Source: Mycoplasmataceae bacterium (lineage in GTDB: Bacteria; Bacillota_I; Bacilli_A; Mycoplasmatales; Mycoplasmoidaceae). From it: a stretch of 64,000 bases of DNA. The notes under the pieces were generated by a model. That model was not told the origin of the DNA and did not search any database. It saw only the letters and a program-made list of their open reading frames with translations. Shown piece after piece: positions 55,262-64,000 of this stretch. The translations under genes and the position numbers were made by a program. The DNA lies in contig JAITDD010000014.1 of the NCBI GenBank assembly GCA_031282725.1, forward strand, positions 1 to 64,000, given 5' to 3'. Every line of letters starts with the position of its first letter. Position 1 is the stretch's first letter.

Positions 55262-55408
55262 AAAAACCTTCCCAGCCATTTGGCACTTTTTTAGGTAGTC
55301 CTTCCCCGATCAAATATTACCAAAAATAGCCTAAAATGTACTATAAATAGACCATTAACACGAAATTAGGCAAAAAAATTAAATCACTTCCTCAATAATT
55401 TTAATTCT
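55262..55408. other. Convergent 3' region between the pseudouridine synthase gene and pth
   Basis: A weak hairpin GCCATTTGGC followed by ACTTTTTTAGG lies just after the plus-strand gene (55274-55294). The surrounding 38 bases (55263-55300) resemble 8980-9015 near the end of the BspA-like gene. It may act as a terminator, but the stem is short. Confidence 0.35.
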
Positions 55409-55957
55409 TTAGTTCTCTGGTTTGTAAAAACTTTTGATAGGTTTGTCTACTAAAAAATCATTAATCATTAAACAAAACTCATCCATATAAGATTCAAGCA
55501 TTTTATATTGCTGAGCTGTGAATTTTTCTAAAACATAGTCTGATAAAATTTTATCCTCTGGTTTTTTTTCGATTCCAATCTTTATTCGATGAATATTTTT
55601 TGTTGCAAGCGTGTTGATAATATTTCCCATTCCATTATGTCCGCCACAGGATCCTTTGGGGGTGTAGACAAAGTTTCCGATACCAAAATTAATATCATCA
55701 TAAACAACTAAAACATCTTTAATTGGGATTTGATAAAAATCAACTATTTGTTTCACACAATTTCCACTTAAATTCATTAGTGTTTGCGGCTGAACAATAA
55801 TGAATTCACTATTCTTAAAAAGAAGGCCATCGAACTTTTTTATATCTAGTTTTATATTGTATTTATTACAGTAATAATCGATAGCAATAAATCCAGCATT
55901 ATGACGTGTTTTTTCGTACATTTTTTGTCAATTTCCAAGGCCAACTATCAATTTCAT
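55409..55957 (-). CDS. pth: Peptidyl-tRNA hydrolase
   Basis: The 182-residue enzyme frees tRNA from peptidyl-tRNA dropped by ribosomes. It starts MKLIVGLGNWQKMYEKTRHN followed by AGFIAIDYY, with the catalytic His in RHNAGF; the usual Pro after GLGN is Trp here, encoded by TGA. QPQTLMNLSGNCVKQI, VVYDDINFGIGNF and GSCGGHNGMGNIINTL are the other conserved parts. The start is divergent from secDF with only 20 bases between the two ATGs. TATAAT ends 13 bases before this start. Confidence 0.96.
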
Positions 55958-55977
55958 TAATATATAATAAATTATAT
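55958..55977. promoter_or_regulatory. 20-base bidirectional leaderless promoter (pth/secDF)
   Basis: The whole space between two divergent start codons is 20 bases and holds a -10 box on each strand: TATAAT at 55963-55968 for secDF (9 bases to ATG) and TATAAT at 55976-55971 on the minus strand for pth (13 bases to ATG). No -35 element or ribosome binding site can fit outside the coding sequence. Confidence 0.7.
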
Positions 55978-58900
55978 ATGGCTTATAGGTCTAAAAAATG
56001 GATAGTAAGTGTCTTAATTAGTTCCACGATCACACTGCTTTCTGTTGGCGGGGTCGCCTATTCTATTTATTACAGTTATAACAAATACGCTTTAGGTTCA
56101 GAGTTTGCAAAATCTTACAATTATCGTATTGAATTAGAAGATAATAAATTAGGTTTTGACAATGTTAAATTACAACAAACCGCTGATGCTTTCGCTCAAT
56201 ATTTAAAATACTGCGATATTGAAACTTATAAGAATGTTTATTTCGAGCATGTTGGTTCTAAAGCTTATTTAAATTTTACATTGCCTATTAAAAAAGAATT
56301 TCCAATCAATATTATCAATAGTGAATACGATTCTTCCGCTACTAACAAACCAAAATGAGAAGTCCCTGCTACTACTGAACTTTACAACACAATAAACTCA
56401 AACAATATCGATTTCATTTTTGATTGCAACACAGCTATTAAAGCAGAACAAGGGGAAAGCGATAAAATTCCCACAAACAATTCAGGTAAGGCTTTTGTTA
56501 CTTCTTTTACTTCCAATGATTTAATTGATTCTCCTAGCGCTATTTCGGTTGATAAGAATCGTCAAATAATAATCGATCTTAAAAACGAATCTACAGATAA
56601 GATTACATCAAAAAACTTTTTAAACATTTATGAACATTTGGTTTCTCCTGTTGATAATCCTGCTCCTGAAGATGACAAAGATAAAAAAACTGACGATACT
56701 AATAAAGGTGGAGATACTACAAAAAAAGCTATATTAACAGCCGATCCAGAGCCAAGTCCTACCCCTCCTTCTCCTTCACCTTCACCAGAACCTCCAAAAC
56801 CAACTCCAGTTTCTAATGCTTCTAAACCTGAGATATATATCATTCGAGACAAAAATACATTAATCACAAGAATGCATTACATCCTAAACTGTTATGCTAC
56901 ATATTTCCTTTTCCACAGTAATGACGATCACTCTTGGATTGAAAAGGATAATAAACTATGCTCCTATTTCTATGGTTACACTTTTTTAAGTGCTGATGAA
57001 AAACAATGAGCTGATACTGTTTTTAAAGATGCTTTCCTTCCTATTAACAGAACCGTAAATGGCATTCCTAACTTTCGTTTTTGATTAAATGGGAACCTTT
57101 TACAAACTGCGACCCACACTACTTTATATCCTTATGCAAAATGAACTGACTTATTTAAAGCTATTGATGATAACGAAAAATTCTACATCGACCCTATCGC
57201 TACTGTTCCTACTAACTATTCAAGTATGATAAATACTTCCAATATTGCAGGACAACCTTGACAAACTTCTGATTTTGCGGACACATTTTTTTATCGTTTA
57301 ATCGATTTCGGAAAAAACAACTTATTTAAAGAAAACACTGGTATTTTCAACGGTGAACTTAAAATCCCACCCGCCTTAGTTCACAAAGATAACGCGTATT
57401 TATGAGATTGAATGAAACCTTATGTTGTCGGAATTATTAATCAAACCAACTTCGACAAGTACTTTCCCGAAAAAGATCCTCACGATTCCACCGCTAAGGC
57501 TGATAAAAAGAATATTGGGAAATGATTTGTTTTAGGAAATAATGGAGCGAGCGACCTTATCCATTCTTCTAAAAGTGAAGTAGATTTACTTTATCATTCT
57601 CTAACTCCTTATAGTTCTTCTTCCTCTTCCTATAAAATGAACTATGAATTTAAAATAGTTACTGAACCTACCGCAGAGAATGATAACGAAAGTGTTTGAG
57701 CTAAGGCTATTGCATATACAGAAGTTGATCCTAACGGAAAAGAAGTTGCGAAACCCGTTACTTATCTTGAAAAATACGGAATGTTGAGCTCTTATAACAA
57801 TAACCACAGCTTCCTTATTAATGATAAAAAATTAAATAACGGTATCTTTATTCAGGATCCTTTTATCTCGACTATTGTTGGTATCTTAGCAATCGTTCTT
57901 ATCATCGGAATTATTGTATCTATCCTTTATCGTGTTCCTGGAGTTTTATATATTCTTAACCTTTTATCCATCAGTTCCTTATCTATCCTTTTGTTCATTC
58001 TTACAGGAAAAACCATTGGACTAGGTTTATTACTCGGTTTGATTTGTGGAATTTTATTAGTAACCTTGTGCTTTATTCTTTTTATGCAAAGGACGAAGAA
58101 GCATACAATGAAAAAGGATTTCTTAAGCAACTCCTTTAAAAAAGGTTTCAAAAACTCAATTTGACAAGTGATTGATATTCTTGTTGTTTCAATAATTTGC
58201 GGGTTATGTTTTCTATTCTTTAGTGGTAAAATAATCGCTGATTTTGGTTTATCCTTATTATTATTCTCAGCCATCGCAGTTGCAGGAATCGCTATCTGAT
58301 ATTTATCTATCTTCTTGATGTTTGGCAATTGAAAACTAGAACAACGAACCGGATTAGCCTTTTATAAAAAAACATTACCGAATTCCATAAGTATTGATGA
58401 AGAACAACAAACAACCTTTATCCGATTTAAGAAACTAACCAAATTTAATTTCTTTGGAAAATGAAAAGAAATTATTTCAGGCATTTGTATCGCAGTTATT
58501 ATCCTTGTTGGTCTTATTCTTGCCTTCACTCTTGGATTAAAAAATTCATATGAAATCTTTGGAGGAACTCGAATCTTAATCCTTTCTCACTCTGATCCAC
58601 AAAGCTTGTACGATCAACTTAAAAATATACCAGATTTAGGATTCTACAATATCCAAAAACAAACAGATTACTGAGTTCTTTTCACAAAAACCGATTTATA
58701 TGGTAATGATACCTTATTATCTTCGGTTCAAGCAATTTTAGGAACTAATGGGTTTGTGCAAAAAGTTGAGCCATTAGAAATGTTTAGTGCTATCCAAAAT
58801 GCATTAATGGGTATTTTAATCCTTTCTCTTTTCGCTACCTTATATTCTCTTATCCGAATTAATTGAACTGTTGCTGTTCCTGTTTTTGTTACAATTTGAG

Positions 58901-59406
58901 TTCAAACTTTACTTCTTTTATCCATTTGTGTTATCTTCCAAATCCAATTGAATGAAGAAACAATCCAATTCTTACCTTTATTCGTTTCAATAAACACAAT
59001 GGTTACAACTGTATTTGTCGGAAACCTAACAAACAGATGAATTAAACAAAAATACTTTGATTACAGTACTTTAAAAACAGTATTGAATGAGGAAATTAAA
59101 TCTTCTATATTCAATTACTTCCTTTATGTTTTCGGTGTTGTTGCGATTATTTCCTTTTCTTTAATCCTTTTCAGCTCCACAACCTTTATTATCCCTTTAA
59201 TAATCCTTCTTCTAAACTCTATTATTTCATTGATCGTACTTGTTACTGTAACAAAGTCATTAATCCCAATATTCGCTTGTCTAAGATACAAATTCTTAAT
59301 TAAGGTTAGTCAAAACAATATTTTCGTAAAAAACAATTATGATAAGATTGATGAACAAAGCATCGAAGGAATCAATAAACACAAATTTATTAAAATCTCA
59401 TTATAA
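55978..59406 (+). CDS. secDF: SecDF-like protein translocase subunit
   Basis: The 1142-residue membrane protein pulls secreted chains through SecYEG using the membrane potential. It has a first helix (WIVSVLISSTITLLSVGGVA), then a very large external domain of about 580 residues containing a Pro-rich hinge (PEPSPTPPSPSPSPEPP). A first six-helix group follows (PFISTIVGILAIVLIIGIIV onward), a second, smaller external domain (RILILSHSDPQSLYDQLKNI) and a second helix group (GILILSLFATLYSLIRINW onward). This duplicated layout is that of fused SecD-SecF. The external domain is larger than usual, and the SecD motifs are weakly conserved, as in other mycoplasmas. Many Trp are TGA. Confidence 0.8.
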
Positions 59407-59414
59407 TATTAACA

Positions 59415-60041
59415 ATGGATAATACCCAATATATTTTTGACGAAGCTATTGGTGAAAAAAATATATTTTTAATTGATGAAGACGGAACTAAATATCCTTC
59501 CATTTCCCTTTCTGATGCAATAGAAAAGGCGAAAGCAAAAAAGAAAAATATAGTTTTAGTTGTTACTTCTAAAGAAGGAAAAAATGCTATATGCCGTATT
59601 GTTGAGAAACAGAAATTCCTTTTTGAAATTAAGAAGAAGGAAAAGGAAAAACAAAAAAATATGAACGCTGTTCAAAAATTAAAAGAAATCTGTATCCGTC
59701 CTAAAATAGGAGAAGCCGATCTTTTACGTTACATCAAAAATACAAATACCTGAATCGATAACAATAATCAGGTTAAGATAAAGATTGATGCGAAAAACGA
59801 TATTGCTGAAATAAGTAGAAATCAGATAAAAGAAATCTCTCGTAAACTTGACAGAGATGAATTCAATAAGAAAAGATTAGAAATCTTAAACAACAACTCT
59901 CACCTTATTGATGATGTTGTTACGAAGCTTTATAACCGAATTGTAGAAAATCTTGCTAAAAATGTAAAAATTGTGCAACCTTTAAAAAGAGTCAATAATA
60001 CTACCTTTATCATCATGGTTTCTCCTTGCGCCAAGAAGTAG
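59415..60041 (+). CDS. infC: Translation initiation factor IF-3
   Basis: The 208-residue factor binds the 30S subunit and checks the start codon. The N-domain shows FLIDEDGTKYPSISLSDAIE and KNIVLVVTSKEGKNAICRIV. The linker and C-domain show KEICIRPKIGEADLLRYIKN, and the end reads NTTFIIMVSPCAKK. A TATAAT box that overlaps the secDF stop codon ends 7 bases before the ATG, so the gene has its own leaderless promoter. In many bacteria infC starts with ATT and is self-controlled; here the start is ATG. It is of interest because leaderless mRNAs dominate in this window. Confidence 0.9.
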
Positions 60042-60073
60042 GGAATAGCTACCTTCTGCCTTTTAAAAATCCC

Positions 60074-60087
60074 AAAAGTTAACTTTT
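60074..60087. promoter_or_regulatory. Palindrome AAAAGTTAACTTTT upstream of comEC
   Basis: It is identical to the palindrome at 35627-35640. It ends 27 bases before the comEC ATG and is followed by a T-rich run and TATATTTATAT. Confidence 0.55.
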
Positions 60088-60114
60088 TCATTTTTTCTCA
60101 CCATATATTTATAT

Positions 60115-61212
60115 ATGGTATACAAGAAAAAAAAGGAATATAACTTTACATTTTTATTGATATGTTGCATCCTTTTAATCTACACTTTTTTCTTTGATAT
60201 TGTCTATTTCGCTTTAATTCCAATCCCTTTAATCTACCTTTTTATAAAAAAACTTTCTTGGAAAAAAATATCTCTTTATTCCTTTATATCAATTTTGCCT
60301 TTATTTATCTATTTTTTTATCAAGGATTTTTCTTTATTTAAGTTCATTCCTAATAATTGGATAAAGACCGCGATCTCAAATTTTTTAACCAATAACTTTG
60401 ACCAGAATACAAGCATTGTTGCGGGACTTGTTTGTTTTAACATGAAAATATCAAAAGCTTCTTGACAGGTGTATGATCTTACCAAACAGCTTTCCATCGT
60501 TTACCTTCTTTGTGTTGGGGGATTACAAGTTAGTTTTTTAAAAATACTTGTTAGCAAAGTATGTGTAAAAAGGAATATTGCCAATTGCTTCAATATTATC
60601 ATTATCGGATTTTACACCTACATTCTTGGTTTTTCCAGTGGAATTTTGCGAGTTTTTCTTTCTTTGATCTTTTCCATTTGTTTCCATAAATGATTAAAAA
60701 AATATGATATCCTTGCTTTAAGCGGAATCTTTACTATTTTCATCGAACCTTCTTGTGTGTTTAACTACGGTTTTTGTTTAAGCTATCTATGTACCTATCT
60801 TGTAATGTATATTTATGATTTAGGCATATCCAACATCTTTCTGGAACAATTATTAATTAATGTTGGGTGTTGTTTTATTTCTCTTCCTTTTGTCACAATG
60901 ATGGATAAACAAATAAGCATTAGTAGTTTCATTATTGGAATCGGATTCGCTTATATCTTTATTTTCCTTTATCTTTGGTACATTCTAACCATCTGGTTCG
61001 TTTTCTTATCTCCAATCCACTCTTTCTTCGCCAATACTCTAATCTTTATCCTAGAAGGGTGCTTAAAAGTTAATTGGAGTGTAAATGTGTTAAAGTTTAC
61101 AAATGTCTTTTTTGTTATCTTTTATCTATTATCTTACTTCCTATTTGTTTGAATCGAGAAAACAAGATACCAAAGAATTAAAGCCCAGATACTTTTTTTA
61201 CTGAATAGATAG
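60115..61212 (+). CDS. comEC: ComEC/Rec2-like membrane protein, short form
   Basis: The 365-residue protein has about ten membrane helices. The competence-domain landmarks are LLCVGGLQVSFLKILVSK (equivalent of the SGLHI motif) and GFSSGILRVFLSLIFSIC (equivalent of PSVLRA), with PSCVFNYGFCLSYLCTYLV after them. The soluble N-terminal domain and the C-terminal metallo-lactamase domain of full-size ComEC are absent, which is common in mycoplasmas. It forms the channel for DNA uptake; whether the cell is competent is unknown. Its last 35 bases overlap the lipoprotein gene on the other strand. Confidence 0.75.
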
Positions 61213-61939
61213 CTCAATAAAAAGCTGTGGCATATAAAGGGCCTGCACTTTTTTTAACTTGAAATACATCGCCACTTGGGGCATATTCGAATCTTAATTT
61301 AGTTTTGTCAAATATTGAAACGATCTTATTCTCAGGACTGAAAAGAAGGGTGAACCAATTGTTTTTTAAACTATCAAATCCAGGAATAGCATTGCTTTCT
61401 CCAATGTAATCAGGAACAGAAGAACCAGCTGGACGATAAAATCTGGTGTCAGCAATCGATTCTCTTTCTCAACATCAAGCATCCAAAGAAACGGTAAATG
61501 TCTTTGAAGGAACACCACGAGTAGGAGAAACAAGAATTCGACGGTAAGAAGCAGCAGGATTATCTTTTAAAAAAGCAGCATCATCAGGATTAGAACAATA
61601 AAGATCCCCTTGAGCAGTAGAAATTCCTGAAAAAACCATATTTTCGGTGAAAGTTATTTTAACATTATTTCTTTGAGTTAAAGTGCTTATTTGATTGTTA
61701 AATGCATAATATCCCATATTACACAAATTGCTAGGCGTATCTCAATCAAGTTCCTTAGCGGTATCATGAGTAGTTAGTTTATTCATTCCGCTTTTTGTCC
61801 CAATAGTACCAACTGCTCCATTAGAAGTAATGATATATGTATTAGTTCCTCCGAACCCTAAACAGCTTGCAGAAGACATTACTGGAGCAATCATTAAAAA
61901 AGGAATTGATAAGAAGGAAAATATATGTAACTTGTTCAT
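61178..61939 (-). CDS. Lipoprotein, 253 residues
   Basis: It starts MNKLHIFSFLSIPFLMIAPV then MSSASC, a signal peptide with lipobox SASC (Cys26). The mature part has GFGGTNTYIITSNGAVGTIG, NNVKITFTENMVFSGISTAQ and FTVSLDAWCWERES, mostly beta-type, ending ATAFYWAIYSVKKVSGL. No known domain is recognised. TATAAC ends 6 bases before the ATG. The 3' end overlaps comEC by 35 bases in antisense. Confidence 0.75.
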
Positions 61940-61997
61940 ACTAATGTTATATAAAAATATATAAATCTGTTGAAAATTTTTACACAGATTCGCGGTT

Positions 61998-63296
61998 TTA
62001 TAAACACAAAAATTCTAAAGGGACAATTCATACATCATCCTCGATATGTAAAAAAGAACCAGTACCAACAATAATCATACAGAATTTTGGTTGTTTAAAT
62101 CCACCTTTTTCCATTTTCTGTTTAAATAGTTTTATATTTTTTATTCCTTTTTCTACACAATCTGTTCCAGTTTTAATTTCAATAGCCGCATATTCGCCAT
62201 CATCTAATTCTAATATGCAATCAATTTCTAGATTAGAATTATCTCGATAATGAAATAATTGACCATTTAAAACATTAGCATATACTAACAAATCTCGCAG
62301 AGCCAAGTTTTCAAAGAAAAAACCAAAGAGGTTAAGATCAGAGATAAATTTTTCACTTGTCAAATTCATAGCCGCACATGCTAAAGAAGGGTCGATGAGG
62401 ATTTTTTTAGTTAATGATTGAATTCTTACTTTACTTCTTAAATTGGGAACAAAAGAATTTATTTCTACAAAAAGGAACATATCTTTCAATGTTTGAATGT
62501 ATTTCACAAATGTTTTATCACTAATTCCTTTGTAGTGTGTGTTATTTATATCACTGTGCAAAGTAGAATAAGTAACACATGTTGAAATATTCCTTCCAAT
62601 TGATTTTAAAAGAACTTTAAATTTTTCTCTGTCCATTCTTACTCCGCTTTGTTTAAAAATATCTTCTGTTGAAATAGAATCTATGTATCCTTTGTTTTTA
62701 ATCAATGATTCATCGATATTTAAACTAATATTCTCTGGTCAACCCCCACGGATAACTAATGTAATTAAGTCTATTAGTTTATATTTCGAGTGTTTAATTT
62801 CATATTTAGCATCTGGGTTTTTAAACATTTTGCTTAGACTGAATATTTTCTCGTTATTTTCAGATTCTGATAGTGTCATAGGAAACATTTTCATTCGTTC
62901 AATTCTTCCAGCACCACTGTGCGAATGTGTTTTCTTTTTTGGTGAAACAGAACCCGTTAAAATAAAACAACCTTTTTGTCGGGAAAAATTAACTAATGAA
63001 CGTATATCATCCCAAATAGGTTGATATTCTTGTCATTCATCGATTAATTTTGGATAAGGTTCAGATAATAGTGTTTCAGGCTCTATTTTGGCAAGAGAGA
63101 TATTTGAATTCTTTGTTTTTGTATCGGAAAAATCAACCATTGAAGAACTATAAAATATTCCGGTTCATGTTTTTCCACATCATTTTGGGCCTTCAATTAA
63201 AATAGCTTTCGATACTTTTAGCATTTTTAATAAAGTGATGTCGGTTATTCTAGGGATATATTTTTCCTTAACAAATTTAATTTTTTTATCCGACAT
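61998..63296 (-). CDS. DUF4143-type AAA ATPase, divergent subfamily
   Basis: The 432-residue intact protein belongs to the broader COG1373 group rather than the subfamily of the other copies. Walker A is LIEGPKWCGKTWTGIFY, the Walker B region is YPKLIDEWQEYQPIWDDI, the sensor is FILTGSVSPKKK with the following SGAGRIERMKMFPMTLSE, and IRGGWPENISLN is typical of this group. The C-terminal domain has ILIDPSLACAAM, FGFFFENLALRDLLVYAN, NLEIDCILELDDGEYAAIEIK and ends WIVPLEFLCL. Its function is unknown. TATAAT ends 6 bases before the ATG; tandem 23-base repeats and the palindrome TTCCGGAA lie just upstream. Confidence 0.87.
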
Positions 63297-63302
63297 ATTT
63301 AT

Positions 63303-63369
63303 ATTATAATTCCGGAAAACAAATCACAAAATACCGAAATAACAAACGCCAAAATACCGTAATAACAAA
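63303..63369 (-). promoter_or_regulatory. Promoter with TTCCGGAA palindrome and tandem repeats, DUF4143-type gene
   Basis: The minus-strand TATAAT (63308-63303) is preceded by TTCCGGAA (63310-63317). Two copies of CAAAATACCG(A/T)AATAACAAA follow (63327-63346 and 63350-63369, period 23). A further AACAAAT partial unit lies near 63318. It looks like an operator array. The remaining bases up to 63556 show no gene. Confidence 0.6.
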
Positions 63370-63556
63370 TTTGGAAAGTCTAGAATAACACCAACTTTAA
63401 AAGCTTTTTTATCTTGTATGAACTTTGCCAAAATACTTTTTTACGATTTTGTAAAGGTGGTTTTTGCTCATTAATTTTGCATTCTAATTTGTTGATTTTA
63501 AATTTCACAAAAATACAAGAAAAAAAATCGCGACTTTATTTCGTGTATAAAACTTA

Positions 63557-64000
63557 TTAATTATTTTTTAAAATCAGCTTTTTAATCTTTTCATAAACAA
63601 CGCAAAAAACCTCATCAATCGTTTTCTCTGCATTTATTTCCACAATCCTATTTAACTTATCATTCTTAATTTGAAAGTTTAAGGCATCATAAACGAATTT
63701 GTGAAACTCTTCCTTCTCCTTATCGATTCGGTTATGTTCCCCTTCTTGATTAAGACGATTATTAATTCTTTGGCTTGATATTTCCGGTCTAACCATAAGG
63801 AATAATGTTAAATCAGGCAAAACACCTTGCATAGCAAACTCATTAATTTTTCATATTTGATCAACCCCTAATTTTCGAGCAAACCCTTGATAAACAATAG
63901 AGGAATCAATGTAACGATCACAAAGGATTAATGCTCCTTCTTCCAAACTAGGCTTCAAACATAATCCAACATGCTGGGCTCTATCTGCGGCAAAAAGCAA
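63557..64000 (-). CDS. tmk: Thymidylate kinase, C-terminal part (runs off the right edge)
   Basis: 147 codons of dTMP kinase are present; the N-terminus with the P-loop is beyond the window. Visible motifs are LLFAADRAQHV, ALILCDRYIDSSIVYQGFAR (the DRY/SS-AYQ region that binds dTMP), LPDLTLFLMVRPEISSQRIN and the lid Arg-rich NRLNQEGEHNRIDKEKEEFH. The enzyme makes dTDP for DNA synthesis. The family resemblance is clear despite the truncation. Confidence 0.93.

Noticed and set aside
1-64000. tRNA or rRNA genes
   Set aside because: Intergenic regions were read for T-loop and cloverleaf patterns and for rRNA signatures; none was convincing. GGTTCGAA-like strings occur inside coding sequence only.

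Overview
This looks like a chromosomal segment of a Mollicutes (mycoplasma-type) bacterium. The DNA is very A+T-rich. TGA reads as tryptophan inside almost every conserved gene (YidC, PheS, PheT, Pth, CTP synthase, IF3, VirB4-like and others), so genes were joined across TGA (translation table 4). I see no rRNA or tRNA genes. Gene starts follow an unusual rule: about 28 of them have a TATAAT (or TATAAC) box ending only 6-13 bases before the start codon and no Shine-Dalgarno. Most mRNAs are therefore probably leaderless, and genes inside operons are mostly joined by TAATG stop/start overlaps.

Layout. 1-6.5 kb: the tail of a cation P-type ATPase, an S-adenosylmethionine decarboxylase/spermidine synthase pair, a broken DUF4143 ATPase, then yidC-def and a membrane protein. 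6.5-13.1 kb: a secreted protein with a poly-A tract at its start, a DUF4143 ATPase, a BspA-like surface protein switched off by a G11 tract, and a lipoprotein. 13.2-19.8 kb: a hydrolase, a large cytoplasmic helical protein, rnhB, an aldo/keto reductase and pyrG. 19.8-26.9 kb: one giant 2363-residue surface protein. 27-31.5 kb: a cluster of intact and decaying DUF4143 ATPases with coiled-coil genes. 31.5-38.8 kb: a lipoprotein, pepF, a glycosyltransferase, coiled-coil genes, ruvX and a second poly-A secreted protein.

38.9-50 kb holds parts of a type IV secretion-like system (a VirB6/TrbL-like membrane protein and a VirB4-like ATPase), with a SpoU methyltransferase between them, a frameshifted lipoprotein and two large unknown soluble proteins. 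50.4-61.2 kb is core: pheS-pheT-ybeY-rluD, pth, secDF, infC and comEC. 61.2-64 kb: a lipoprotein, a divergent DUF4143-type ATPase with tandem repeats at its promoter, and tmk running off the edge.

Taken together, a small core genome is interleaved with fast-evolving surface proteins, some under homopolymer-tract control, and with repeated DUF4143 ATPase modules whose promoters carry inverted or tandem repeats next to the -10 box. Two features are unexpected for a mollicute: a polyamine (SpeD/SpeE) pair whose SpeD is of the E. coli type, and secretion-system genes placed among core genes without a visible relaxase.
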